This document shows, piece after piece, positions 43,762-52,739 of a stretch of DNA of 64,000 nt. Source of the DNA: LMUY01 sp965199555 (GTDB taxonomy: Bacteria; Pseudomonadota; Alphaproteobacteria; Acetobacterales; Acetobacteraceae); NCBI GenBank assembly GCA_965199555.1, contig CBDASJ010000007.1, positions 56,373-120,372 of the forward strand, given 5' to 3'. A program made the translations under genes and the position numbers. The stretch's first letter is position 1. The number at the start of each line of letters is the position of its first letter. The notes beneath the pieces are model-generated. The model saw only the letters and a program-made list of their open reading frames with translations, did no database searches and was not told the DNA's origin.

Positions 43762-43796
43762 GCGGCAGTTGGGCCAGGTTGCAATGGCCCAGCCGC
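43762..43796. terminator. Hairpin between convergent ArsR and SWIB genes
   Basis: TGGGCCA, eight-base loop, TGGCCCA, extended by GCGGC/GCCGC with a small bulge. It lies between two convergent stops (43726 and 43813), so it can serve as a bidirectional terminator. Confidence 0.5.
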
Positions 43797-43812
43797 CGAC
43801 CGCAGCAGACCG

Positions 43813-44121
43813 CTACTTGAGGTGTTTCGCCAGGATCTTGTTCATTTCGAACATGGTCACCTTGTCCTTGCCGAACACCTTCTTCAGGTTGTCGTCAGCA
43901 AGGATTTCGCGGCCGTCCTTCGGGTTCTGCAGCTTGTTGGCCTTGATGTATTCCCAAACCTTGCTGACCACCTGGCCCCGCGGCATGGTTCCCTCACCCA
44001 CCACCACGGCCAGGTCTTCGGACGGCTGCAATGGTTGCTGCAGGGCGTTGGGCTTGCTTCCCGCCTTGGGCTTCTCGATCGTAGCGCCCTTCGGGGGCGC
44101 CTTTGCTGGGGTCTTTGTCAT
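43813..44121 (-). CDS. SWIB/MDM2-domain protein
   Basis: 102 residues: a Lys/Pro/Ala-rich N-terminal tail, then the SWIB domain (QPSEDLAVVVGEGTMPRGQVVSKVWEYIK in blocks DLAVVVGEGTMPRGQVVSKV and WEYIKANKLQNPKDGREI) to MFEMNKILAKHLK. Bacterial SWIB proteins resemble a chromatin-remodelling domain and occur in Chlamydia and some alphaproteobacteria; the basic tail suggests nucleic acid binding. Confidence 0.92.
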   Translation of the reverse strand: MTKTPAKAPPKGATIEKPKAGSKPNALQQPLQPSEDLAVVVGEGTMPRGQVVSKVWEYIKANKLQNPKDGREILADDNLKKVFGKDKVTMFEMNKILAKHLK

Positions 44122-44247
44122 AGGGTTCCTTTTGTCGAGTGGTGCGCGAACCTCACCGGTTACAGGCCACGAGGCTGAAACACGTAACCGTCCCGATGCA
44201 GCCGGGTTGCAAACGCCATCCCTCTTACGGCCACCGATCGGCGCACG

Positions 44248-44745
44248 CTACTTCTTGCGCGGCGGCAGGCTGTCCTGGCACTTGGCCAGGGCGGTGATGG
44301 CGTTGCTGGAGCCGTCCAGAGGTTCTTCGAACTCTTCGCTGCCGAGTTTGATGAACAGGCTGTTGCCGGCCTTGAACGCGGCATAAACGCTGTCCAGCGC
44401 ATCGTCTGGGATGGGCACGGCAAGGGTCGTGGGATTGGCCGCGATCCCGAAGCCGCTGATCGCCTTGCCGTTGTCGATCCGGAAGGTGAGTTGGGTTTGT
44501 GCGCCCTGGGCCATCTTCGCCGTCGGCTCGGACACGATGAACATGTGCGTGTCGTCGTTATCGAGTGCGAAGGCGATCACGCTCTTGTCGTCGTACACGA
44601 ACGTGGCCGTGCAGCCGACGCTGCCATCGGGATTGGCGTCGCTGGCGATCTTCCAGCCGCCGACGTCGATCGACTGGCCAACCTTCTGTGCTGCCGCGGG
44701 CAACGCCAAGGCGCAGAAAACCATCGCAAATCCAAGGTTTCGCAC
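44248..44745 (-). CDS. Secreted hypothetical protein, IalB-like size
   Basis: 165 residues with signal peptide (GFAMVFCALALPAAA). The mature part has one central cysteine (SVGCTATFVYDD), a C-terminal one (LAKCQDSL) and SEPTAKMAQGAQTQLTFRI. Its layout resembles invasion-associated-locus-B-type periplasmic proteins but identity is not certain. GTG at 44745 has GGAG ten bases upstream. Confidence 0.6.
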   Translation of the reverse strand: MRNLGFAMVFCALALPAAAQKVGQSIDVGGWKIASDANPDGSVGCTATFVYDDKSVIAFALDNDDTHMFIVSEPTAKMAQGAQTQLTFRIDNGKAISGFGIAANPTTLAVPIPDDALDSVYAAFKAGNSLFIKLGSEEFEEPLDGSSNAITALAKCQDSLPPRKK

Positions 44746-44886
44746 GGTCGCGGCTCCGTAATTATTCCGACCATACAGGCGTCGCCCGCCCTGGCCAAGG
44801 TCCGGCGCGGCCGGCTGGTTCGGCGCGCATCTTGCCCGGGCAAGCGCTGCAACCATTTCTGCGGCCTCTGGAAGGTCACCAACAGC

Positions 44887-45345
44887 ATGCTCACCACGAT
44901 CAACTTGGCCACGGCCGTTCGGCGCCTCCGCTTGCTGCCGGTGCTGGCGTGCCTGTCGGTCAGCGCGTGCGCGGGGTTGGATCGCAACGACCAGGGGCTG
45001 TTGCAGCCGCAAACCGTGGCCGGGCCGTGCCAGGTCAAGAAGTTCTATATCCTGAGCGTCACCGCCGTGCACACGGCCATGACGGTCGGCAACACGGGAC
45101 AGGGCTGCAGCTTCACGATCTTCAACCCCGACCAGCAGGTCGTCCTCACCGCCGCGCTGGTGACCGATCCGGCCCTTCATGGCCGCGCCACCGCCGGGTT
45201 GATCACGCTCGGGCGGCAGGGCGAGGTGTCCTACACGCCCCAGCCGGGCTATGTCGGGCCCGACCAGTTCACCGTCACGTTCGAGCCGCACGCCCTGAGC
45301 ATCGCCGTCGCCGTGACGGTGCAGCCGACGCCGCCCGCATCCTGA
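44887..45345 (+). CDS. Small lipoprotein with Ig-like C-terminal part
   Basis: 152 residues. Signal peptide LLPVLACLSVSAC with the lipidated cysteine near 28. The mature part ends GEVSYTPQPGYVGPDQFTVTF, a cadherin/Ig-like beta-strand pattern common in surface proteins. Divergent from the IalB-like gene across 140 bases. Confidence 0.65.
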   Translation: MLTTINLATAVRRLRLLPVLACLSVSACAGLDRNDQGLLQPQTVAGPCQVKKFYILSVTAVHTAMTVGNTGQGCSFTIFNPDQQVVLTAALVTDPALHGRATAGLITLGRQGEVSYTPQPGYVGPDQFTVTFEPHALSIAVAVTVQPTPPAS

Positions 45346-45394
45346 CCGGCGGCGCCGGGTTGGTCCGGCCTGCCGCGCGTGCCAGGATCGCGGC

Positions 45395-46309
45395 ATGGCA
45401 GAGTTGTATCGCGGCCCGATCATCGACGCGCACCACCATCTTTGGGCCTTGGCCGGTGGACATTATCCCTGGCTGACCCGGCCAGAGGCGGCGCCCGCTG
45501 CCCTCGGCGACATCAACTATCTCCGCCGGGATTACCTGCCCGCGGATTACGCCGCCGACATCGCCGGGCAGGGCATCGTGGCGTCCGTGCATATCGAGGC
45601 GCTGTGGGACCCGGCGCGCAGCCCGGCTGAGGAAACCGCCTGGCTCGATTCGCTCCCCCGCGCTCCGGGGATCGCCGCCCGCTACGTCGTGGCGGCCCCG
45701 CTTGCCTCGCCCGAGCTGCCTGCCATCTTGGACGCGCAGGCCGCGTGCCCCCGCGTCGCGGCGGTTCGCGAAACCATCCGGTGGCATCCGGACCCGGCCA
45801 AGCGCTGGACGCCGAAGGGGCTGGTGAACGAGCCGGCCTGGCGCGCCGGTCTGGCCCGTTTGGCAGCCTATGGCTGGGCGCTCGACCTGCTGATGAACGC
45901 GCACCAGGCGGAGGAGGTCGCGGCACTGGCCGAAGCGACGCCAGACCAGCAGTTCATCGTCAACCATTGCTGCACGCCGAACGATCGCGATCCCGAGGGC
46001 ATGGCCCGCTGGCGTGCTGGCCTGCGGCGTATGGCGCAATGCCCCAACATCGCGATCAAGCTGTCCAACTTCGCCGCCTACGCGCCCGACCGCAGCTTCG
46101 CCGGCGACCAGGACACGCTGCGCAGCTGCATCGGGGCGTTCGGCCCGGACCGCTGCATGTTCGGCAGCGACTACCCGGTGGCGCGTCGCACTCTGTCCTA
46201 CGCCGCGATGTGCGAGCGCTTCCGCGCCGTGGTCGCCGAGTACACCCCGGCCGAACAGCACGCACTGTTCCACGACACGGCCGCGCGCTTGTACAAGGTC
46301 GCCGTTTGA
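45395..46309 (+). CDS. Amidohydrolase family 2 (metal-dependent hydrolase)
   Basis: 304 residues forming a TIM barrel. The N-terminal metal motif is DAHHHLWAL (H13, H15); later metal or catalytic residues lie in LLMNAHQAEEV, FIVNHCCTP and FGSDYPVA (Asp). RETIRWHPDP and NIAIKLSNFAAYA match the family of lactonases and decarboxylases (gluconolactonase/LigI-like). Substrate unknown. Confidence 0.88.
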   Translation: MAELYRGPIIDAHHHLWALAGGHYPWLTRPEAAPAALGDINYLRRDYLPADYAADIAGQGIVASVHIEALWDPARSPAEETAWLDSLPRAPGIAARYVVAAPLASPELPAILDAQAACPRVAAVRETIRWHPDPAKRWTPKGLVNEPAWRAGLARLAAYGWALDLLMNAHQAEEVAALAEATPDQQFIVNHCCTPNDRDPEGMARWRAGLRRMAQCPNIAIKLSNFAAYAPDRSFAGDQDTLRSCIGAFGPDRCMFGSDYPVARRTLSYAAMCERFRAVVAEYTPAEQHALFHDTAARLYKVAV

Positions 46310-46397
46310 CGTTGCCGAGTGGCTGCGGCGGGTCGCGCATCGGGGGCAAGCAACCCTGGTCCGGCCGCACGGTTAAACCGGCTTAGGAGAAAACACC

Positions 46398-46718
46398 GTG
46401 CCGCACGAGAAAACGAAGTCGGATAACGATACCAGCACCGCCCGGTCCGCCAAGGCCCAGAAGGCCGACGAGGTCCAACAGGCGGGCAGCGCCAAGGCCG
46501 GCGCCGGCCATCCTGACGTGCCGGAAGGCGGCAAGGCCGAGGCACCCGTGCATTCGAAGGGGCACCCGATGCCGGCTGCATCAACCGGCGCTTCCGACGG
46601 CACCGCGGTTCCCGGCACCAGTTCGGCCACGGCCGGCAAGGCGGAAAAGGAAGCCGCTGCAACCAAGGCGGCGCTGACCAAGGAACAGCACGGCCGCGGC
46701 CATCGCAAGGCCGAATAA
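46398..46718 (+). CDS. Small disordered hypothetical protein
   Basis: 106 residues, Ala/Lys/Gly/Glu-rich with no hydrophobic core (SAKAQKADEVQQAGSAKAG, EKEAAATKAALTKEQHGRG). AGGAG precedes the GTG start by eight bases, so translation is likely despite low complexity. It converges on the phasin gene through a strong terminator. No function can be assigned. Confidence 0.55.
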   Translation: MPHEKTKSDNDTSTARSAKAQKADEVQQAGSAKAGAGHPDVPEGGKAEAPVHSKGHPMPAASTGASDGTAVPGTSSATAGKAEKEAAATKAALTKEQHGRGHRKAE

Positions 46719-46740
46719 CGGCACTCATCAGCCGTAGAAA

Positions 46741-46775
46741 TGGAGATGGTGGGGATCGTCTCGCCACCATCTCCA
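46741..46775. terminator. Bidirectional terminator between the disordered-protein and phasin genes
   Basis: TGGAGATGGTGG, 11-base loop, CCACCATCTCCA: a perfect 12-bp stem placed between convergent stops at 46718 and 46788. Confidence 0.75.
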
Positions 46776-46787
46776 GCGATGGTGCCG

Positions 46788-47303
46788 CTACTCTGCGGTG
46801 TGACCCTGCGCCACCAGTCCCTTGACTTCGTCCACTGCTTCCACAAAGCGCTTGTTCAGTAGTTCCAGCGCTTCGCCATTGGAGCGCTGAATGAGGTCGC
46901 CGATCTCCTGCATGTTGGCGACGGCGCGTTCGTAGGTGCTTTTCAGCATGTCCGCCTGGCGAACAGCCCGACTCTGCGGCGGCTCGGTCGCAGTGAACTG
47001 GCGCATGCCCTCCGTCAGTTCGGACATGGTCTGCTGCATGATCTCCATGTTGCGCCGGGCGACCGCTTGGGCGCCTTCCAGCGCGACGCGGTTTGCCGCA
47101 GACAACGTTTCCAGGTTGCGACGATGCGCCGCCATCAGCGCCTCCATGTCGGGCATCGCCGGCATCTTCATGTCGGCAAACATGCGTTGGAACTCGGTCA
47201 TGGCGTTGGCACCCATGCTCGTCATCTTTTCGCCCATGGCCTGCGCGGCGTTGACCCCTGCATGGGTCGCATTGGAGAAGTTCTTGCTCGGATCGTCAGA
47301 CAT
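46788..47303 (-). CDS. Phasin family protein (PHA granule-associated)
   Basis: 171 residues. Amphipathic helices run throughout, with NLETLSAANRVALEGAQAVAR, MEIMQQTMSELTEGM and YERAVANMQEIGDLIQRSNGEALELLNKR (given as YERAVANMQEIGDLIQRS), the phasin_2 pattern. Coats polyhydroxyalkanoate granules. No PHA synthase is nearby. Confidence 0.9.
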   Translation of the reverse strand: MSDDPSKNFSNATHAGVNAAQAMGEKMTSMGANAMTEFQRMFADMKMPAMPDMEALMAAHRRNLETLSAANRVALEGAQAVARRNMEIMQQTMSELTEGMRQFTATEPPQSRAVRQADMLKSTYERAVANMQEIGDLIQRSNGEALELLNKRFVEAVDEVKGLVAQGHTAE

Positions 47304-47396
47304 CGCCGCATCCTTCTTGGTTTAAGGCAGCGCTCCCATCGGGCTGACCATGATTAACCTGGGCGTGACCAGCCAGCGGGTCAATCACCAAGCCGT

Positions 47397-48089
47397 CTAG
47401 GCAGGGGAGGCGGGTGGGGCCACCATCGGCGGTGGTGGCGGATTGTATCGCACCAGCTCATCGGCCGCGGCGTCCGCGTCGGGCAGGTCGACCACCCCTT
47501 CCATGCCGTCCTCGTCCGCCGAAGCAGGCGTTGGCGCCAGCATGTCGAACAAGCGGCTGGCCTGGTCCAGCGCCCGGTCCATGGCAGCCATCGTGCCGGC
47601 CAGATCGGCGCTGTCATCGTCCTTCCAGGCGCGCAGGGCATACAGCCAAACGCCCACCAGGGCCTGCGACCGCACCATGCCGCGCAGCCCGGCCGCGGAC
47701 AGGCCGGCCGTTTCCAGCATCCACGCCATGCTGCGCCACGTGGCGGCACCGATTGCTACGGCGAGCGGCGGGTTCAACGGCAGCACGCGCAACAGGGCGA
47801 CCATGCCGTCACGATGCTGCTGCAACACGTCGAACCGGCGCATCAACAGGTCGAAGATCTGGTCCCGCGGGCTGCCCGTGTTGGTGGCGTCAGCCAGTGC
47901 GGCTTCGTCGGCAATGACGCCGAACCGTCGCAGCACGGCACCCGGCCCGGGAAAGCGCACGCGCGCCCGGTCCAGCGGCAGGCCCGCCCGGCGCGCGACC
48001 TCCACGATGCTCAGGCCAAGCCAGCCGGTTTCCCCGGCCTGGGCGAAGGCGGCTGAAACCAGGGTGGTGTCGAATGCGGTGTCGTCCAT
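47397..48089 (-). CDS. TetR/COQ9-like regulator-type protein
   Basis: 230 residues. An N-terminal HTH-like segment (GLSIVEVARRAGLPLDRARVRF and GPGAVLRRFG) is followed by a helical domain (DGMVALLRVLPLNPPLAVAIG, WMLETAGLSAAGLRGMVRSQAL) resembling the COQ9/TetR C-terminal fold. It ends in an acidic, Pro-rich tail. ATG at 48089 or GTG at 48098 is the start. It follows proC on the same strand and precedes the phasin gene; either could be a target. Confidence 0.65.
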   Translation of the reverse strand: MDDTAFDTTLVSAAFAQAGETGWLGLSIVEVARRAGLPLDRARVRFPGPGAVLRRFGVIADEAALADATNTGSPRDQIFDLLMRRFDVLQQHRDGMVALLRVLPLNPPLAVAIGAATWRSMAWMLETAGLSAAGLRGMVRSQALVGVWLYALRAWKDDDSADLAGTMAAMDRALDQASRLFDMLAPTPASADEDGMEGVVDLPDADAAADELVRYNPPPPPMVAPPASPA

Positions 48090-48135
48090 GGGCGTCACGT
48101 GGTTGCGGTGCTGCGGATTGCCAAGCGGCGCGCGG

Positions 48136-48933
48136 TCACGTGGCCAACTCGCGCGACCGCACCGTCGCCGCCGTGATGGCGCGGCTCAGCAGGGCCGGCC
48201 AGGCATCGGGCGCCATCAGCACGGCCAAGGCGCGTTCCGTGGTGCCCGCCGGGCTGGTGACGGCGCGGCGCATGTCCGCCGCGTCCTCCGTGCCGGCCGC
48301 CAGCAAGGCGCCGGAGCCTGCCACGGTGCGCCGCGCCAACCGGCGTGCCAGCTCCGGCGGCAGGCCTTGCTCGACCGCCGTCGCTTCCAGCAACTCCGCC
48401 AGCAGGAACACGTAGGCCGGGCCACCCCCGGAAATCGCAGTCACGGCATCGAGCTGCGCTTCGTCCGCCAGCCAGGCAACCTCGCCGATGGCGCCCAGCA
48501 GGCTTTGGGCAAGCTCACGCTGGGACGCCGACACGCCCGGCGCGGCGAACAACGCCGTGAAGCCTTCGCCGATGGCGGCCGGCGTGTTGGGCATCGCGCG
48601 CACCACCGCTTCCGACCCGGTCAGCGCGGCGATGGCGGCGATCGTCCGTCCGGCCATGATGGAGATCACGACGGCATCGCGGCTGAAGCGGGCGACGCCC
48701 GGCACCGCCATGCTCGCGACCTGCGGCTTCACCGCCAGCACCACGGCGTCCGGGCGAAAAGCGTCGGGGATCGCCTCGGCCGCGGCGACCACGGTCACCT
48801 CATCCGCGGCCCAGGCTGCCGCGGCGGGCGCCGGGTCCACCAGGTAGCTGGGCCCCAGGCCAGCCCGGCGCCAGCCCGCGAGCATGGCGCCGCCCATCTT
48901 CCCGCCGCCCAGCAGCAGGACGGACGGGCTCAC
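48136..48933 (-). CDS. proC: Pyrroline-5-carboxylate reductase
   Basis: Last step of proline synthesis. 265 residues with the NADP Rossmann motif LLLGGGKMGGAMLAGW at the N-terminus, VLAVKPQ, RAMPNTPAAIGEGFT, and AISGGGPAYVFLLAELL plus the terminal SPAGTTERAL signature. GTG start overlaps the ybjN-like stop as GTGA. Confidence 0.95.
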   Translation of the reverse strand: MSPSVLLLGGGKMGGAMLAGWRRAGLGPSYLVDPAPAAAAWAADEVTVVAAAEAIPDAFRPDAVVLAVKPQVASMAVPGVARFSRDAVVISIMAGRTIAAIAALTGSEAVVRAMPNTPAAIGEGFTALFAAPGVSASQRELAQSLLGAIGEVAWLADEAQLDAVTAISGGGPAYVFLLAELLEATAVEQGLPPELARRLARRTVAGSGALLAAGTEDAADMRRAVTSPAGTTERALAVLMAPDAWPALLSRAITAATVRSRELAT

Positions 48934-49439
48934 GCTTCGCCCACGCACTCCAGCATCGCGGCAGCCAGGGCCTCGGCCGGCGTCTTGCCGCCCCACAGCA
49001 CGAATTGGAATGCCGGAAAGAAGCGCTCGCATTCGGTGATGGCGATGTCGACCATGTCTTCCAGGCTTTCCGCCGAAGCACCGCGGGCGCCGCGCAACAG
49101 CACGGAATGGCGGAACAGCGGCATGCCGTCATCGCTGTCCATGCCGAAATGGCCGATCCACAGCTTCTCGTTGGCCAATGCCATCAGCTCGTACAAGGCA
49201 CTGCGCTTGCCGGCCGGCACCTTCAGGTCGAAGGCGCAGGTGAAATGCATGGCGCTGATCTCCCGCGACCAGGAAAAATACAGGCCGTAATCGCACCATT
49301 TCCCGGGCGCCTCGGCCGCCATCTCGCCTTCACTGCGGCGGTCGAAAGCCCAATCGTTGTCGCCGACGATTCGCTCCAGCGCGTCGAGCGGGTTGGCGGC
49401 GTGGTCGCCTGAAATGGCGGAGTGGACGGTCGGCATCAT
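48930..49439 (-). CDS. YbjN-domain protein
   Basis: 169 residues. The YbjN fold is visible in NPLDALERIVGDNDWAFDRR, GLYFSWSREISAMHFTCAF, KRSALYELMALANEKLWIGHF and ECERFFPAFQFVLWGG. Homologues are type III secretion chaperone-like proteins of unknown role, commonly next to proC in Rhodospirillales. ATG at 49439 follows GGGAG. Confidence 0.9.
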   Translation of the reverse strand: MMPTVHSAISGDHAANPLDALERIVGDNDWAFDRRSEGEMAAEAPGKWCDYGLYFSWSREISAMHFTCAFDLKVPAGKRSALYELMALANEKLWIGHFGMDSDDGMPLFRHSVLLRGARGASAESLEDMVDIAITECERFFPAFQFVLWGGKTPAEALAAAMLECVGEA

Positions 49440-49563
49440 GGGGTCTCCCATCTGGAGGAAGGCCGGACACTGATCCGAGTCAGGCGGTTGCCGCCTCGAC
49501 TCGATGCGCCATCAGACTACCGGGCGGCAAACCGCTGCGGCAAGCCCGCTTGCTGCAACTGCG

Positions 49564-49884
49564 TCATATGCCGTTCGGGTCGGGGAAGTCCGGGTCCGCC
49601 CGCTCCACGTCGCTGGGCGGGACGGAGACCGCTTCCAGCGCCGCGACCTTGGCTTCCAGCATGGCGAGCCTGGCTTCCGCCGCTTCCTGCCCGGCGCGGG
49701 CGTTGGCCGCCATCTGCTCCACCGCTTCCAGATCCTCCCGGCGGACCAGGTCCAGCTTGCGGATCGCCTCGTCCAGGCGGGCGCGGACCGTCGCCTCCGC
49801 CTCGTCGCGTAGCCCGGTCAGGGCGGAAAAGGCGCCGCCGGCCACGCCGGCGAGGTCGTCAAAGAAACGCGGGCGGTCGGTCAT
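49564..49884 (-). CDS. ubiK: UbiK-family ubiquinone biosynthesis accessory factor
   Basis: 106 residues. RFFDDLAGVAGGAFSALTGLRDE, ARLDEAIRKLDLVRREDLEAV and a C-terminal coiled coil (EARLAMLEAKVAALEA) match the BMFP/UbiK family, which helps assemble the ubiquinone complex. ATG at 49884 with GGAG nine bases upstream; divergent from pdxA. Confidence 0.88.
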   Translation of the reverse strand: MTDRPRFFDDLAGVAGGAFSALTGLRDEAEATVRARLDEAIRKLDLVRREDLEAVEQMAANARAGQEAAEARLAMLEAKVAALEAVSVPPSDVERADPDFPDPNGI

Positions 49885-49969
49885 GGCGAAAGTCTCCCCT
49901 GGTCGGCAGTGCGATATAGGAGGTGCTCCGGCGGTTTGCATGGCGTGGCGGATGTGTTTGGGTGCGGGC

Positions 49970-50944
49970 ATGTGCGCCAAACCCCTGCTGCTCACCATGG
50001 GCGACCCGGCCGGCATCGGCGGCGAGATCTCCGCCAAGGCGTGGCGCCTGCTGGCTGGGAGCGGTTTGCAGTTCGCCATGATCGCCGACCCGTTCTGGAT
50101 CGGCGCCCTGGACGTGCCGATGGCGGTGATCCGCTCGCTGGACCAGGTGGCCGACGTGTTCGATTCGGCCTTGCCGGTGCTGGCGCTGGACCTGCCGGAG
50201 ATCGCCCGGCCTGGCCGCCCGGACCCCGCCAACGCCCCCGCCGTGATCGGGAGCATCGAGCGCGCGGTGCGCCTGGTGCAGGCGGGGGAAGGCGGCGCGG
50301 TCGTCACCAACCCGATCAGCAAGGCCGTGCTGTACGCCGCCGGCTTCCCGCACCCGGGCCATACCGAGTTCCTGGGCGAACTGACGGGCGGCACGCCGGT
50401 GATGATGCTGGCCTGCCCGCAATTGCGGGTGGTCCCGGTGACGATCCACGTCTCGTTGCGGCACGCCCTGGAAGGGGTGACGACCGATGCGATCCTGGCC
50501 ACCGCCCGTGCCACCGCGGCGGCGCTGCGGCGGGATTTCGGCATCCCGGCGCCGCGCCTGGCGATCGCCGGGCTGAACCCGCATGCCGGCGAGGGGGGTG
50601 CCATGGGGACGGAGGAGATGGAGGTGATCGCCCCGGCGGTTGCGGCCCTGCAAGCGGAGGGAGTTGATGCGACCGGCCCTTATCCGCCGGACACGATGTT
50701 CACCGACGCCGCCCGGCCGGGCTACGATGCGGCGGTGTGCATGTACCATGACCAGGCTTTGATCCCGCTGAAGACGCTGGACATGGCGGGCGGGGTGAAC
50801 GTGACGCTGGGGCTGCCGATCATCCGCACCTCGCCGGACCACGGCACCGCCTTCGGCATCGCCGGGCAAGGCGTGGCCGACCCCGGCAGCCTGGTCGCGG
50901 CATTGCGCATGGCGGCGGAGCTTGCGGAACGGAGGGCGGCATGA
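49970..50944 (+). CDS. pdxA: 4-hydroxythreonine-4-phosphate dehydrogenase
   Basis: Oxidises 4-phosphohydroxy-L-threonine in DXP-dependent pyridoxal phosphate synthesis. 324 residues. TMGDPAGIGGEI, TNPISKAVLYAAGFPHPGHTEFLG, GLNPHAGEGG and MYHDQALIPLKTL carry the three metal-binding histidines. The stop overlaps the pdxJ ATG as ATGA. An in-frame ATG at 49940 is an alternative start. Confidence 0.96.
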   Translation: MCAKPLLLTMGDPAGIGGEISAKAWRLLAGSGLQFAMIADPFWIGALDVPMAVIRSLDQVADVFDSALPVLALDLPEIARPGRPDPANAPAVIGSIERAVRLVQAGEGGAVVTNPISKAVLYAAGFPHPGHTEFLGELTGGTPVMMLACPQLRVVPVTIHVSLRHALEGVTTDAILATARATAAALRRDFGIPAPRLAIAGLNPHAGEGGAMGTEEMEVIAPAVAALQAEGVDATGPYPPDTMFTDAARPGYDAAVCMYHDQALIPLKTLDMAGGVNVTLGLPIIRTSPDHGTAFGIAGQGVADPGSLVAALRMAAELAERRAA

Positions 50945-51648
50945 TCCGGCTGGGCGTCAACATCGACCACGTGGCCACGGTGCGCAACGCGCGCGGCGGC
51001 GCCCACCCGGACCCGGTGGACGCGGCGCTCGCAGCGATCGCCGCCGGGGCGGACGGCATCACCGCCCATTTGCGGGAGGACCGCCGCCACATCCGCGACG
51101 CCGACATCGACCGGCTGCGCGCCGCCATCACCCGGCCGCTGAACCTGGAAATGGCGGCAACCGCGGAGATGGTGGCCGTCGCGCTGCGCGTGCGCCCCCA
51201 CGCCGCCTGCATCGTGCCGGAACGCCGGGCGGAGGTGACCACCGAGGGCGGCCTGGACGCCGCCGGCCAGGCCGACGCCTTGCGCCCCATGGTGGCCGCG
51301 TTGCGCGACGCCGGCATCCGAGTGTCGCTGTTCATCGACCCGGAGGAGCACCAGTTGCAGGCCGCGTCCTCGTTGGGGGCGGACATCGTCGAACTGCACA
51401 CCGGCGCCTACGCGGAAGGCCGGTCCGGCGAACTCGACCGCTTGCGGCGCGCCGCTGCCGTTACGGCCGGGCTAGGGCTGGAATGCCACGCCGGGCATGG
51501 GCTGACTTACGCGAACGTGGGAGCCGTGGCGGCCTTGCCGGACGTGGTGGAGCTGAACATCGGCCACTTCGTCATCGGCCAGGCCATTACGGACGGCCTG
51601 ACCGCTGTGGTGCGGGAGTTCCGACGGCTGATCGACGCCGCGCGCTAA
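50941..51648 (+). CDS. pdxJ: Pyridoxine 5'-phosphate synthase
   Basis: Condenses DXP with the PdxA product to form pyridoxine 5'-phosphate. 235 residues, TIM barrel: LGVNIDHVATVRNARGGAHPDPV, AHLREDRRHIRD, MAATAEMVAVAL, FIDPEEHQLQAA, LELHTGAYAEG-like IVELHTGAYAEGR and ELNIGHFVIGQAI. Operon with pdxA. Confidence 0.97.
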   Translation: MIRLGVNIDHVATVRNARGGAHPDPVDAALAAIAAGADGITAHLREDRRHIRDADIDRLRAAITRPLNLEMAATAEMVAVALRVRPHAACIVPERRAEVTTEGGLDAAGQADALRPMVAALRDAGIRVSLFIDPEEHQLQAASSLGADIVELHTGAYAEGRSGELDRLRRAAAVTAGLGLECHAGHGLTYANVGAVAALPDVVELNIGHFVIGQAITDGLTAVVREFRRLIDAAR

Positions 51649-52031
51649 CGCTGCGGCGCCATGCCGAAATGCTGTTCGATGATGCGGATGTTGCGCAGGT
51701 TCGCCTTCAACGCCACGTCGAACAGGTCGCCCAGCAGCGGCACGGAACCGCCGACCACTTCGATGGCGACGTTGCCCAGCATGCGCGCAAGCTTGTGGCT
51801 CGGCACGCCCATCGCGTGTGCCTGCTGCACGATGTAAAGCGACACCAGTCCCAGCGCGGCATCGCCGACACCCGGCGCCAGGCCGATCAGGCTGTTGAGG
51901 CCGAAGCGGATGCGTGTTCCCGGAACGCGGAATACCCCGTCCACCAGCCAAGCCAGGCGGCGCATGCGGGCCAACCGGGTGGCGATGTCGGGCGTGAAGG
52001 TGGCTTGCGGCGTGTAATATGCGGCAGGCAT
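51645..52031 (-). CDS. DUF4112 membrane-associated protein
   Basis: 128 residues. LARMRRLAWLVDGVFRVPGTRIRFGLNSLIG, followed by APGVGDAALGLVSLYIV and GGSVPLLGDLFDVALKANLRN (given in part: GGSVPLLGDLFDVALKANL), is the DUF4112 pattern of two membrane hairpins. Function unknown. Ends three bases inside pdxJ on the other strand. Confidence 0.9.
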   Translation of the reverse strand: MPAAYYTPQATFTPDIATRLARMRRLAWLVDGVFRVPGTRIRFGLNSLIGLAPGVGDAALGLVSLYIVQQAHAMGVPSHKLARMLGNVAIEVVGGSVPLLGDLFDVALKANLRNIRIIEQHFGMAPQR

Positions 52032-52070
52032 GTCCGGCTCTCCCCATCGGGCACGGCGCATCTGATGCCG

Positions 52071-52739
52071 CTAGCCCGGCGGATCAATGCGGAGCGGTCG
52101 AATCCCGAGGCCGATCCCATCGCTATACGGCACCGTCCGCATGCGTCGCATCAGCCATACGCCCAGCCCGGTCGCGGCGACGAACAGCACGGCCGCGAGC
52201 AGCAATTGCGCGTTGCGGTCCACGCGCACGCCCCCACCCAGCAACGCGAACACCACCGTCTGCGGGACGTAGCCGATGGCCGATGCCAGCAGGAAAGGAC
52301 CCAGTGCCACGGCCGACACACCGGCCAGCAGGTTCAGCAGGATGTTGCTGCCAACGGGCAACAGCCGGAGCGTCAGCGTCGCACTGAACGGGTGTTGGCT
52401 GAGCCGCTGATCGAGCCTGGCGAGGCGGCCGCGGATGCGTCGCGCCGCCCAATCGCGGGCCACCAGCCGGGCCCACAGGAAATCCACAAGGCACCCCCCG
52501 ATTTCCGCCGCGAGTGCCAACACGCACCCTGCCCAGGTGCCGAACCCGAGCCCGGCGGCATAGGCCACCACCTGGCGCGGCACCCCGACCGCGCAGGCGA
52601 GCGTACCCAGCACGATAAAACCGACCGGACCGGCCTGCGCCGGGGTGTCCAGCGCGGCGCGGCCCCAGCCGTTGCGCAATGCCAGCCCCGCCAGCAGCAG
52701 GCCGCACAGCAGCAGCGCCGGCTTCCACAGGACCTTCAG
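52071..52739 (-). CDS. VTT/TVP38-family membrane protein, probable CTG start
   Basis: 222 residues with several membrane helices and the VTT (SNARE-associated) core: VGVPRQVVAYAAGLGFGTWAG, CLVDFLWARLVARDW, TLTLRLLPVGSNILLNLLAGV and GYVPQTVVFALLGGG. No ATG, GTG or TTG fits the N-terminus; a CTG at 52739 overlaps the upstream TGA as CTGA, mimicking the ATGA/GTGA coupling seen elsewhere. TVP38/DedA proteins are lipid-transporter-like. Confidence 0.72.
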   Translation of the reverse strand: MKVLWKPALLLCGLLLAGLALRNGWGRAALDTPAQAGPVGFIVLGTLACAVGVPRQVVAYAAGLGFGTWAGCVLALAAEIGGCLVDFLWARLVARDWAARRIRGRLARLDQRLSQHPFSATLTLRLLPVGSNILLNLLAGVSAVALGPFLLASAIGYVPQTVVFALLGGGVRVDRNAQLLLAAVLFVAATGLGVWLMRRMRTVPYSDGIGLGIRPLRIDPPG

